A DNA stretch of 44,794 bases from Pseudomonadota bacterium (GTDB lineage Bacteria; Pseudomonadota; Alphaproteobacteria; Acetobacterales; Acetobacteraceae). The position numbers were made by a program, and so were the translations under genes. The notes under the pieces were generated by a model. It did no database searches and was not told where the DNA came from. It worked only from the letters and a program-made list of their open reading frames with translations. Of the stretch, positions 15,953 through 23,837 are shown piece after piece. The DNA is taken from assembly GCA_021780935.1 (NCBI GenBank), contig JAJXXT010000110.1:1-44794 (forward strand), given 5' to 3'. Each line of letters starts with the position of its first letter. Position 1 is the stretch's first letter.

Positions 15953-16687
15953 ATGTTCAAACTCGATGGAAAGACGATCCTGGTCACCGGCGCCTCCGGC
16001 GGGATTGGTGCCGCGATCGCCAGGACGCTTGCGGCGCAGGGGGCGGTGGTAGTGCTTTCCGGCACGCGCATCGAGGCGCTGGAGGCGCTGGCGGCGGAAA
16101 TCGGGGCCGCGCATGTCTGCCCCGCCGATCTCGCGGACCCGGCGGCGGCCGACGCGCTGGTGGGTGCCGCGGAGGCCAAGGCGGGCCCGCTGCACGGCCT
16201 GGTGAACAATGCCGGCCTGACCCGCGACATGCTGGCCCTGCGGATGAAGGACGAGGACTGGGCGCACGTGCTGGAGGTCGATCTCGCGGCCCCGTTCCGC
16301 CTCGCGCGGGCGGCGCTCAGGGGCATGCTGCGCCGGCGGGCCGGGCGGATCATCTCGATCGGCTCCATCGTCGGGGCGACCGGCAACCCGGGCCAGGCGA
16401 ACTACGCCGCGGCCAAGGCCGGGCTGATCGGCATGACCAAGGCGCTGGCCCAGGAAGTGGCGTCGCGCGGCATCACCGTGAACGCGGTGGCCCCGGGCTT
16501 CATCGCCACCGCGATGACCGAGGCGCTGTCCGCCGAGCAGAAGACCCGGCTCGCCGAGGCGATCCCGCTCGGCCGGCTGGGCACACCGGATGACGTGGCG
16601 GCGGCGGTGCTGTATCTGGCCAGCGACGAGGCCGGCTGGGTCACCGGCGCCACGCTGCATGTCAACGGCGGCATGGCGATGATCTGA
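15953..16687 (+). CDS. fabG: 3-oxoacyl-[acyl-carrier-protein] reductase
   Basis: 244 residues, a classical short-chain dehydrogenase. The NADP-binding TGASGGIG motif is near residues 13-20, NNAGLTRD near 83-90, and the catalytic serine and YAAAK near 135-156 in a segment ending GLIGMTKALAQEV. It reduces beta-ketoacyl-ACP in the elongation cycle. The position between fabD and acpP identifies it as FabG rather than another SDR. Confidence 0.96.
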   Translation: MFKLDGKTILVTGASGGIGAAIARTLAAQGAVVVLSGTRIEALEALAAEIGAAHVCPADLADPAAADALVGAAEAKAGPLHGLVNNAGLTRDMLALRMKDEDWAHVLEVDLAAPFRLARAALRGMLRRRAGRIISIGSIVGATGNPGQANYAAAKAGLIGMTKALAQEVASRGITVNAVAPGFIATAMTEALSAEQKTRLAEAIPLGRLGTPDDVAAAVLYLASDEAGWVTGATLHVNGGMAMI

Positions 16688-16733
16688 GACCGGGAGCCCG
16701 GAGCGGGATGGACGGGATGGGAATTGAGGCCGG

Positions 16734-16761
16734 TTGGCGGCTTCGCGGGCGTGTGCTAAGC
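16734..16761 (+). promoter_or_regulatory. Promoter of acpP-fabF
   Basis: TTGGCG (16734-16739) and CTAAGC (16756-16761) with a 16-bp spacer lie in the 203-bp gap between fabG and acpP. This would add transcription for acyl carrier protein, an abundant protein. The remaining leader contains an inverted repeat GGGACG...CGTCCC around 16807-16830 that may fold in the 5' leader. Confidence 0.4.
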
Positions 16762-16890
16762 GCCGCGCCGCCGCGAGACTGCAACGGAATCGTCGTCGTC
16801 TGATAGGGACGCGTCTTCCTGCCCGTCCCTCGGCCCGAGATGCAGCGAAACGGTCCGATGTGACCAAACAGACAGAACGGAACCAGTGAC

Positions 16891-17130
16891 ATGAGCGAGA
16901 TCGCCGACAAGGTGAAGAAGATCGTGGTCGAGCAGCTCGGCGTTGAGGAGAGCAAGGTAACGCCGGAAGCCTCCTTCATCGACGACCTCGGCGCGGACAG
17001 CCTCGACACCGTCGAGCTGGTCATGGCCTTCGAGGAGGCGTTCAGCGTCGAGATCCCGGAGGACGCGGCCGAGAAGATCAGCACGGTGAAGGACGCGATC
17101 GACTACATCGAGAAGCAGAAGGCGGCCTGA
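16891..17130 (+). CDS. acpP: Acyl carrier protein
   Basis: 79 residues, a strongly acidic four-helix protein with the phosphopantetheine attachment serine at S37 in [16 protein letters not shown]. It carries acyl intermediates for fatty acid and lipid A synthesis. It sits between fabG and fabF as in most proteobacteria, with a 26-base gap to fabF. Confidence 0.98.
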   Translation: MSEIADKVKKIVVEQLGVEESKVTPEASFIDDLGADSLDTVELVMAFEEAFSVEIPEDAAEKISTVKDAIDYIEKQKAA

Positions 17131-17156
17131 GCCCGGCGGCTGGCGGGAGAGGCGCG

Positions 17157-18419
17157 ATGCGGCGCGTGGTCGTGACCGGCATGGGCATCGCCTGCCCGCT
17201 CGGGCTTGGGGTGGAGCATGTCTGGAAGCGGCTGATCGCGGGCGAGAGCGGCATCGGGGCGATCCAGTCCTTCGATGTCAGCGAGCTGCCGGCGAAGGTG
17301 GCGGGCGAGATCCCCCGCGGCGCCAAGGCCGATGGCGGGCTCGACATCTCCGAGTGGATCCCGCTGAAGGACCACAAGAAGATGGACCGCTTCATCCAGT
17401 ACGCGATGGTGGCGGCCACCGAGGCGGTGGAGAATTCCGGCTGGCTGCCGCAGGACGAGGAGGGCCGTTGCGCCACCGGCGTCATGATCGGCAGCGGTAT
17501 CGGCGGGCTGGAGACGATCTACGAGGCCTCGGTGCAGGTCTATACCGGCAAGGCGCGCCGGCTCTCGCCGTTCTTCATCCCCTCGGCGCTGATCAACCTC
17601 GCGTCCGGCCACGTCTCGATCAAGTTCGGCTTCAAGGGGCCGAACCACAGCGTGGTGACGGCCTGCGCCACCGGCGTGCACGCGATCGGCGACGCATCGC
17701 GGCTGATCGCGTTCGGCGATGCCGACGTGATGGTGGCCGGCGGCGCCGAATCCGCGGTGAACCCGATCGGCATCGCCGGGTTCTGTGCCAGCCGCGCCCT
17801 GTCCACCGGCTTCAACGACACCCCGACCCGGGCCTCCCGCCCATGGGACCGTGACCGCGACGGGTTTGTGATGGGCGAGGGCGCCGGCGTCGTGGTGCTG
17901 GAGGAATACGAGCACGCGAAGCGGCGCGGTGCCACGATCTACGCCGAGGTCGGCGGCTACGGCCTCTCCGGCGACGCGCACCACATCACCGCGCCGGCCG
18001 AGCATCACGAGGGCGCGTTCCGGGCCATGAAGGCGGCGCTGCGCAACGGCGGCATCGCGCCGGAGCAGATCGGCTATGTCAACGCGCACGGCACCTCGAC
18101 GCCGCTCGGCGACGACCTGGAGCTTGAGGCGGTGGAGCGATTCTTCGGCGACGCGGCGCGCGGGCTCGCGATGTCCTCGACCAAGTCCGCGACCGGGCAT
18201 CTGCTGGGGGCGGCCGGCGCGATCGAGGCGATCTTCTCGGTGCTGGCGGTGCGCGACCAGGTGGCGCCGCCGACGCTCAACCTCGACCATCCGAGCCGGG
18301 AAAGCGTGATCGACCGCGTGGCGCACCATGCGCAGGAGCGGCGGATCGACGTGGCGCTGTCGAACAGCTTCGGCTTCGGCGGCACCAACGCCTCGATCAT
18401 TTTCAAGCGCGCCGCGTAG
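17157..18419 (+). CDS. fabF: 3-oxoacyl-[acyl-carrier-protein] synthase II
   Basis: 420 residues, full-length condensing enzyme. The catalytic triad is C170 in VVTACATGVHAIGDA, H311 in VNAHGTSTPLGDD and H348 in SSTKSATGHLLGAAG. It elongates acyl-ACP with malonyl-ACP, including the step that favours C18:1, fitting with a cyclopropane synthase acting on unsaturated chains elsewhere in the window. GGGAGAGGCG precedes the ATG. Confidence 0.97.
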   Translation: MRRVVVTGMGIACPLGLGVEHVWKRLIAGESGIGAIQSFDVSELPAKVAGEIPRGAKADGGLDISEWIPLKDHKKMDRFIQYAMVAATEAVENSGWLPQDEEGRCATGVMIGSGIGGLETIYEASVQVYTGKARRLSPFFIPSALINLASGHVSIKFGFKGPNHSVVTACATGVHAIGDASRLIAFGDADVMVAGGAESAVNPIGIAGFCASRALSTGFNDTPTRASRPWDRDRDGFVMGEGAGVVVLEEYEHAKRRGATIYAEVGGYGLSGDAHHITAPAEHHEGAFRAMKAALRNGGIAPEQIGYVNAHGTSTPLGDDLELEAVERFFGDAARGLAMSSTKSATGHLLGAAGAIEAIFSVLAVRDQVAPPTLNLDHPSRESVIDRVAHHAQERRIDVALSNSFGFGGTNASIIFKRAA

Positions 18420-18431
18420 CCGCATTCTCCG

Positions 18432-19385
18432 ATGCGCGGGTTGCTCGCGACCCTTGTCATGCTTGCGGCGATCGCCGGCGGCGGGGCGTGGTACGGCCAG
18501 CACCTTTACCGCGCACCGGGGCCGCTCGCCGCGCCACGCGACGTGGTGGTGCCGCCGGGAACCATCAGTTCGGTCGGCGTGGTGCTGCGCCGGCAGGGTG
18601 TGGTGCGCAGCGCGCTGGCGTTTCGCGTGGCGGCGGAGCTGACGGCACGACAGGGACCGCTGCATGCAGCCGAACTGGCGTTCCCCGCGCATGCGAGCCT
18701 CGCCGTGGTGCTGGGCGTGCTGCGCCATGCAAAGCCGGTGGAGCACAAGGTGACGATCCCCGAGGGGCTGACCTCGGCGCAGATCGCGGCGCTGCTGAGA
18801 CATAGCAAGGTGCTTTCCGGCCCGACGCGGACGCCGCCGGAGGGCGCGGTGCTGCCGCAGACCTATGACGTGACGCTCGGCACGCCGCGCGCGGCGGTGC
18901 TGACGCGGGCGGAGGCGGCGATGCGCGTGGCGCTCGCCCGCGTGTGGGCGGCGCGCGCGCCGGATTTGCCACTCGCCACGCCCGCGCAACTGGTGACGCT
19001 GGCCAGCATCGTCGAGCGCGAAACCGCGCTGCCGGCGGAGCGGGCGCATATCGCGGGCGTGTTCATCAACCGGCTGCGCCTCGGCATGCGGCTGCAATCA
19101 GACCCGACCGTGGCGTTCGCGGTCTCCGGCGGCCGGACGATCGACGGTGCCGCGATCACCGAGGCCGATCTGCGATTCAAGTCGCCCTATAACACGTATC
19201 GCGTGGCCGGCCTGCCGCCGGGGCCGATCTGCTCGCCGGGCCTCGCCTCGCTGGAGGCCGCTTCGCACCCGCTGGCGACGAAGGACCTTTATTTCGTGGC
19301 CAACGGCAAGGGCGGACACGCCTTCGCGGCAACCCTGGCGCAGCATCTGCGCAATGTGGCGAAGTGGCGGGCGCTGACGAAGTAG
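18432..19385 (+). CDS. mltG: Endolytic murein transglycosylase MltG
   Basis: 317 residues with one N-terminal membrane helix (about 3-22), a LysM-like/YceG N-terminal region and the catalytic domain. The catalytic glutamate is E195 in LASIVERETALPAERAHIAGVFINRL, equivalent to E218 of E. coli MltG. QSDPTVAF and FKSPYNTYRVAGLPPGPICSPG follow, both diagnostic of the YceG family. It cleaves nascent peptidoglycan strands in the periplasm and is thought to set glycan length. It follows fabF by 12 bases and is probably co-transcribed. Confidence 0.95.
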   Translation: MRGLLATLVMLAAIAGGGAWYGQHLYRAPGPLAAPRDVVVPPGTISSVGVVLRRQGVVRSALAFRVAAELTARQGPLHAAELAFPAHASLAVVLGVLRHAKPVEHKVTIPEGLTSAQIAALLRHSKVLSGPTRTPPEGAVLPQTYDVTLGTPRAAVLTRAEAAMRVALARVWAARAPDLPLATPAQLVTLASIVERETALPAERAHIAGVFINRLRLGMRLQSDPTVAFAVSGGRTIDGAAITEADLRFKSPYNTYRVAGLPPGPICSPGLASLEAASHPLATKDLYFVANGKGGHAFAATLAQHLRNVAKWRALTK

Positions 19386-19456
19386 CGCGGCGCCCCGCAC
19401 CGAAACCGGGACGATAGCGGAACGATCTCGGGCAGAACGGTCCGCCCGGGCATCGC

Positions 19457-20317
19457 TCAGGCCGTCGGCATCCACACTTCGGGGATGAAGCGGTAACCCT
19501 CCGCTTCGCGCACGACGTGGCCGAAGGCGGGGAAGTCGAGATGCATGCCGCAGACCCGCAGCCGGTCGGTGCTGGCCATGTCGAACACCCGGGCGCGGGT
19601 GGCGTGCGCCTGCTCGCGGTCCGCATCGAACGCCACGCCGGCCCGGGGCTCGCGGAATTGCAGGCCCGGCAGGTGCACGATGTCGCCCCAGATCAGCAGC
19701 GCGTCGCTGCCCTGTTCGAGCAGCCAGCCGCTATGGCCGGGCGTGTGGCCGGGCAGGTGCTGGATGCGGATGCCGGGCGCGGCCTCCTGGCCGTCCTTCA
19801 GCAGCTTGAGTCGGCTGCGATAGGGTGTCAGCGCGTTGCGGGCGGTGGCGAAAGCGCCCTTCATCGCCTCGGGCGCCGCCGCCTCCTTGGCGTCGTCGAG
19901 CCAGAACCCGGCCTCCGCCTCGTGCAGCACGATGTCGGCGGCTGGAAAATAGGCCCCGCCATGTTCGTCGATGAGGCCGCTGACATGGTCGACATGCGCG
20001 TGGGTGACGAGGATGGTGCTGATCGTGGCCGGATCGATGCCGAGGCGCGCGAGGCGCGGGCGCACCTGGCCGCCGGTCATGTTCGCGCCGACGCCGGTAT
20101 CGACGAGGATGTGCTGATCACCGATGGTGACCAGGAACGCGCAGACCGAGATGCGCGCGGGCAGGCGGCGGAAATTGCCGCGCAGAATGGTCTCCGCCTC
20201 CTCCACGGAAATGCCGGCGACAACGCCGGTGCCGGCCTCGAAAACGATGTCGTTGAGCGCGGTGACGGTGGCGCCACCCACGGCGAGATGGTGGATGCCG
20301 GAGTTGATGGTCTGCAC
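19457..20317 (-). CDS. Metallo-beta-lactamase-fold hydrolase
   Basis: 286 residues. The metal-binding motif is THAHVDHVSG (H106, H108, D110, H111), with LPGHTPGHSGW providing the next histidine and a bridging aspartate in the later WGDIVH segment. A GTG start at 20317 is chosen because AAGGAG lies 7 bases upstream; a longer frame upstream overlaps the next gene and looks like noise. No signal peptide, so cytoplasmic. The order of motifs resembles lactonase-like MBL proteins, but the substrate is unknown. It is 37 bases after the SDR gene and may share its transcript. Confidence 0.85.
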   Translation of the reverse strand: MQTINSGIHHLAVGGATVTALNDIVFEAGTGVVAGISVEEAETILRGNFRRLPARISVCAFLVTIGDQHILVDTGVGANMTGGQVRPRLARLGIDPATISTILVTHAHVDHVSGLIDEHGGAYFPAADIVLHEAEAGFWLDDAKEAAAPEAMKGAFATARNALTPYRSRLKLLKDGQEAAPGIRIQHLPGHTPGHSGWLLEQGSDALLIWGDIVHLPGLQFREPRAGVAFDADREQAHATRARVFDMASTDRLRVCGMHLDFPAFGHVVREAEGYRFIPEVWMPTA

Positions 20318-20354
20318 GGTCGGCTCCTTGAAAGCTGCCGCTCGATTTGGCGGT

Positions 20355-21161
20355 TCAGTCGCGATCGCGCAAGCCTTGCGGGCCGAGGCCAGGCTTGGCC
20401 CCCTGCCGGGCGAGCAGCGCCAGCGCCCAGGGGGCCGGCAGCACGCCCACGCCGCGCGCGAGGGCGGCCATCCACCACGGGAAGGCAATGCGCGCCCGCC
20501 CGCGCGCGAGGCCGCGCAGGATGATGGCGGCAGCGCGCTCCGCCGACATCAGGCCGGGCATCGGATACGGGTTGGCCGCGGTCATCGGCGTGGCGATGAA
20601 GCCCGGGCAGACGCTGGTGAGCCGAATGGCGGCACGCGCGGCGGCGGGTGCGTGGCCGAGCACCCAGGTATCGACCGCGGCCTTGGCGGCGGCGTAGGCC
20701 GGCGCGCCCGGCGCGGGGATGAAGGCGGCAATGGAGGCGATGGCGGCGATCGTGCCGCGCCGCCCGTCCGCGCCCGGCGGCTGCCCCGCCATGCGGTCGA
20801 GCGCCGGCCAGACCGTGTTCAGCACGCCGTCGAGGTTGACGGCGAACAGGGCCCGGCACTGCGACTCCGGCTCGGCGCCCGACGGCCCCGGGCCGCCGGA
20901 GATGCCTGCGTTGGCGATGACGAGATCGAGCCGGGAGCCGGTTCCGGCCCCGGTGATCCAGGCTCGCATCGCCGCCTCGTCTCGGACATCGGCGGCGCAG
21001 GTGAGAACGGTGGCACCGCGGGCACGGCAGGCGGCCGCGACGGCGGCGAGCCGTGGCGCGTCGCGCCCACCGAGATGCAGCACCGCATCGGGGCCGGAGA
21101 GTGCTGTGGCAAGTGCGGCACCGATCCCGCTCGATGCACCGGTGATGAGTGCCGTATGCAT
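20355..21161 (-). CDS. SDR-family oxidoreductase
   Basis: 268 residues, a classical short-chain dehydrogenase. The cofactor motif TGASSGIGAAL is at residues 7-17, a conserved NAG in LVIANAGISGG near 86-92, and the catalytic YAAAKAAVDTW near 148. A C-terminal segment includes a hydrophobic stretch PWWMAALARGVGVLPAPWALALLARQ, as in membrane-associated SDRs of unknown substrate. GGAGG is 7-8 bases before the ATG. It is divergent from yicC and followed by the MBL hydrolase gene. Confidence 0.88.
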   Translation of the reverse strand: MHTALITGASSGIGAALATALSGPDAVLHLGGRDAPRLAAVAAACRARGATVLTCAADVRDEAAMRAWITGAGTGSRLDLVIANAGISGGPGPSGAEPESQCRALFAVNLDGVLNTVWPALDRMAGQPPGADGRRGTIAAIASIAAFIPAPGAPAYAAAKAAVDTWVLGHAPAAARAAIRLTSVCPGFIATPMTAANPYPMPGLMSAERAAAIILRGLARGRARIAFPWWMAALARGVGVLPAPWALALLARQGAKPGLGPQGLRDRD

Positions 21162-21210
21162 GGTGGGCCTCCGATTTTGGGACTGGGCATGCGTGCTGTT
21201 ACAAGACGCT

Positions 21211-22221
21211 ATGCAACAGACGGCATCGGCGCCCGCGCCGCAATCCACCGGCGGCCAAACCGATAGCGCCCCAACGGGTGCCACGCCGACCGACCGGCCC
21301 CGCCCGCGCGCCGGGCAGCCCGCCCGGGTGCAGTCGATGACCGGGTTCGGGCGCGCCGACGTCGCGGTGGGCGGCCACGCGGCGGTGTGGGAACTGCGCA
21401 GCGTGAACGGGCGGGGGCTCGATCTGCGGCTGCGCATGCCACCGGGCTGCGACGCGCTGGAGCAGGCACTGCGCGAGGCGGCGGGCCGGCTGAAGCGCGG
21501 CAATGTCTCTGCGACGCTGACGCTGACGCGCGAGACGGAAGCCAAGGTCGCGATCGACACCGCGGCGCTGGAGCAGGCGCTGGCGGCGGCAACAGCGCTT
21601 GCGGCGCGCATCCCCGGCGCACCCGCGCCACGTGCCGAGGCGCTGCTGGCGCTGCCGGGCGTGATGCGCGCCCAGCGCGGCGATGGCGGCCAGGAGGCGT
21701 TTGACCTCGGTATGGACGCCGAGGCGGCTGCGGTGCTGCACCAGGGCTTCCGCCAGGCGCTGGAGGCGCTGCTCGTGGCGCGCGGGGCGGAGGGCGCGCG
21801 GCTCGCCAAGGTGGTGGGGCGGCTGCTCGACGAGATCGCGGCGCTGCACGAGCAGGCAACGGCCCAGGCGGCGGAACAGCCGCGTCTGCACCGCGAGCGG
21901 CTCACGGAATCGCTGCGCCAGTTGCTCGGCACGACGCCGCCTGTGCCCGAGGAGCGTCTGGCGCAGGAAATCGCGCTGCTCGCCACACGCTCGGACGTGC
22001 GCGAGGAGCTCGACCGGCTGGCGGCGCATGTGGCCGCGGCGCGCGCCCTGCTCGCCGAGGGCGAGGCGATCGGGCGGCGGCTCGACTTTCTGGTGCAGGA
22101 GTTCCTGCGCGAGGCCAACACGCTGTGCAGCAAATCGGCCTCCGGCGCGCTCACCACGACGGGGCTGGCGCTGAAGGCGGCGATCGAACAATTACGTGAG
22201 CAGGTACAGAACCTTGCCTGA
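21211..22221 (+). CDS. yicC: YicC family endoribonuclease
   Basis: 336 residues if started at 21211. The conserved domain starts at MTGFGRADV (codon at 21337), as in YicC proteins of about 290 residues, and the C-terminal DUF1732-type region ends RRLDFLVQEFLREANTLCSKS. YicC proteins are RNases linked to stress and RNA turnover. The 42-residue Ala/Pro/Thr-rich extension ahead of it is not conserved and no start has a clear ribosome-binding site; a GTG at 21328 (VQSMTGFGRA) is a good alternative. It is followed by gmk, the usual neighbour. Confidence 0.85.
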   Translation: MQQTASAPAPQSTGGQTDSAPTGATPTDRPRPRAGQPARVQSMTGFGRADVAVGGHAAVWELRSVNGRGLDLRLRMPPGCDALEQALREAAGRLKRGNVSATLTLTRETEAKVAIDTAALEQALAAATALAARIPGAPAPRAEALLALPGVMRAQRGDGGQEAFDLGMDAEAAAVLHQGFRQALEALLVARGAEGARLAKVVGRLLDEIAALHEQATAQAAEQPRLHRERLTESLRQLLGTTPPVPEERLAQEIALLATRSDVREELDRLAAHVAAARALLAEGEAIGRRLDFLVQEFLREANTLCSKSASGALTTTGLALKAAIEQLREQVQNLA

Positions 22222-22236
22222 CGACTCGCATCGCTC

Positions 22237-22869
22237 ATGACCCGCATGGCTGACATTCCGCGCCGCGGCCTGTGCCTGGTGATCGCGGCCCCATCCGGCG
22301 GCGGCAAGACCACGATCGCGCAGGCCATGCTGGCCGCCGACCGCAAGCTGATACGTTCTGTCAGCGTTACGACACGCCAGCCGCGGCCGGGTGAGGCGGA
22401 TGGGCGCGACTATCATTTCATCGACAGCGAGCGCTTCGCCGCGATGCAGGAGGAGGGCGCGCTGCTGGAATGGGCCGGCGTGTTCGCCCGGCAATACGGC
22501 ACGCCGCGGGCACCCGTGGAGCAGGCCATCGCCGCCGGGCGCGACGTGGTGCTGGCGATCGACGTGCAGGGCCACGCGCAGGTGCGCCGGGCGCTGCCAG
22601 GCGACGTCGTGGGGCTGTTCGTGCTGCCGCCGTCGATGGCGGAACTGGCGCGCCGGCTCGACACCCGCGCCGCCGATTCCGCCGAGCAGATCGCGACCCG
22701 GCTCGCCACGGCACGCCACGAGATGGCGCGCGCGGTGGAGTTCGACCACGTGCTGGTGAACGACGATCTCGACACCACGATCCACCGCGCCCAGGCGGTT
22801 CTGGAGGCGGCGCGTTGCGCGCGCGCGCGGCTGTCGGGGCTCGGCGCTTTTATCGCCGGCCTCGACTGA
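22237..22869 (+). CDS. gmk: Guanylate kinase
   Basis: 210 residues with the P-loop APSGGGKTT at 18-26 and the GMP-binding SVSVTTRQPRPGEADGRDYHF segment. It phosphorylates GMP and dGMP to the diphosphates and is essential for GTP supply and (p)ppGpp metabolism. Two in-frame ATG codons (22237, 22246) are possible starts; neither has a strong ribosome-binding site. It follows yicC by 15 bases. Confidence 0.96.
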   Translation: MTRMADIPRRGLCLVIAAPSGGGKTTIAQAMLAADRKLIRSVSVTTRQPRPGEADGRDYHFIDSERFAAMQEEGALLEWAGVFARQYGTPRAPVEQAIAAGRDVVLAIDVQGHAQVRRALPGDVVGLFVLPPSMAELARRLDTRAADSAEQIATRLATARHEMARAVEFDHVLVNDDLDTTIHRAQAVLEAARCARARLSGLGAFIAGLD

Positions 22870-22885
22870 ACGGCGGATCGCGGTC

Positions 22886-23827
22886 TTGGTGGAGCAGCTT
22901 CTGGGGGTCGTGGCGCCGGTCTTCGCGCTGATCGCGATGGGCTGGACCGCCGCGCAGCGTGTCTGGATCGAGCCCGCGGGCGCACGGGGGTTGACCAATT
23001 TCGCCTATTTCGCGGCCATGCCGGCGCTGCTGTTCGGCTCCATCGCCGGCGCGCCGCCGCTGCACCTGGTGCATGTCGCGGGCAGTTTCCTGGTCGGCGC
23101 GGTCGCATTGCTGCTGATCAGTGTGTTCGTGGCGCAACGACTGATGGGGCTGAAACTGGCGCCGGCGGCGATGTTCGGCCTCACCGGGGTCTATGGCAAC
23201 ACGGTGATGATGGGCGTACCGGTGATCCAGTCGGCCTATGGCGCGGCGGGGGTCGCGAATCTGCTGGCGGTGGTGGCGTTCCACTCCGCCTCGTTGCTGC
23301 CGCTGGCGACGGTGATGATCGAGACCGGCCAGGGCGCACGGCCCGGCCTTGCGGCGACGCTGCGCTCGGTGGGGCGCGGGCTGTTCACCAATCCCGTCGT
23401 GCTCTCGGTGCTGGCGGCGATGCTCTGGCGGGCCGCGTCCCTGCCCGTGCCGGCGCCGCTGCACGCGCTGCTGCACCTGCTCGGCGGTGCGGCGGCCCCG
23501 GTGTCGCTGTTCTGCCTCGGCGCCGCACTCCCGCCGCCCGGGATGTTGCGCGGCCATCTCGGCGCTAACGGGCTGGGCCTGGGTGCCGCGGTGCTGACCA
23601 AACTGGTCGTGCTGCCCGTGGTGGTCGGGCTGATCGCGCATGCCGCGGGCGTGCGCGGGGTTGCGTTTTCGACCGTGGTCGTTGCCTCTGCGATGCCGAC
23701 CGGGGCCAATGCGTTTCTGCTGGCGCGGCGGATGGGCACGATGGCGGAGAACACGGCGGCCGAAGTGTTGCTTTCCACCATCCTCTCGGTGGTGACGCTG
23801 ACCGCGCTGCTGTCCTGGTTGCGGTGA
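22886..23827 (+). CDS. AEC (auxin efflux carrier) family transporter
   Basis: 313 residues with about ten hydrophobic segments in two inverted halves, the pattern of AEC/BASS-type secondary carriers. Telling stretches are GLTGVYGNTVMMGVPVIQSAYG in the first half and ASAMPTGANAFLLARRMG in the second. Bacterial members export or take up organic acids such as malate or malonate, or amino-acid derivatives; the substrate here is not predictable. The start is a TTG at 22886 or the adjacent GTG at 22889. It follows gmk by 16 bases. Confidence 0.85.
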   Translation: MVEQLLGVVAPVFALIAMGWTAAQRVWIEPAGARGLTNFAYFAAMPALLFGSIAGAPPLHLVHVAGSFLVGAVALLLISVFVAQRLMGLKLAPAAMFGLTGVYGNTVMMGVPVIQSAYGAAGVANLLAVVAFHSASLLPLATVMIETGQGARPGLAATLRSVGRGLFTNPVVLSVLAAMLWRAASLPVPAPLHALLHLLGGAAAPVSLFCLGAALPPPGMLRGHLGANGLGLGAAVLTKLVVLPVVVGLIAHAAGVRGVAFSTVVVASAMPTGANAFLLARRMGTMAENTAAEVLLSTILSVVTLTALLSWLR

Positions 23828-23837
23828 GGGTGAGGCG

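Noticed and set aside
19386..19456. Terminator between mltG and the MBL gene
   Set aside because: Only a 5-bp CGGGC/GCCCG stem with a 10-base loop and no T tract; too weak to annotate.
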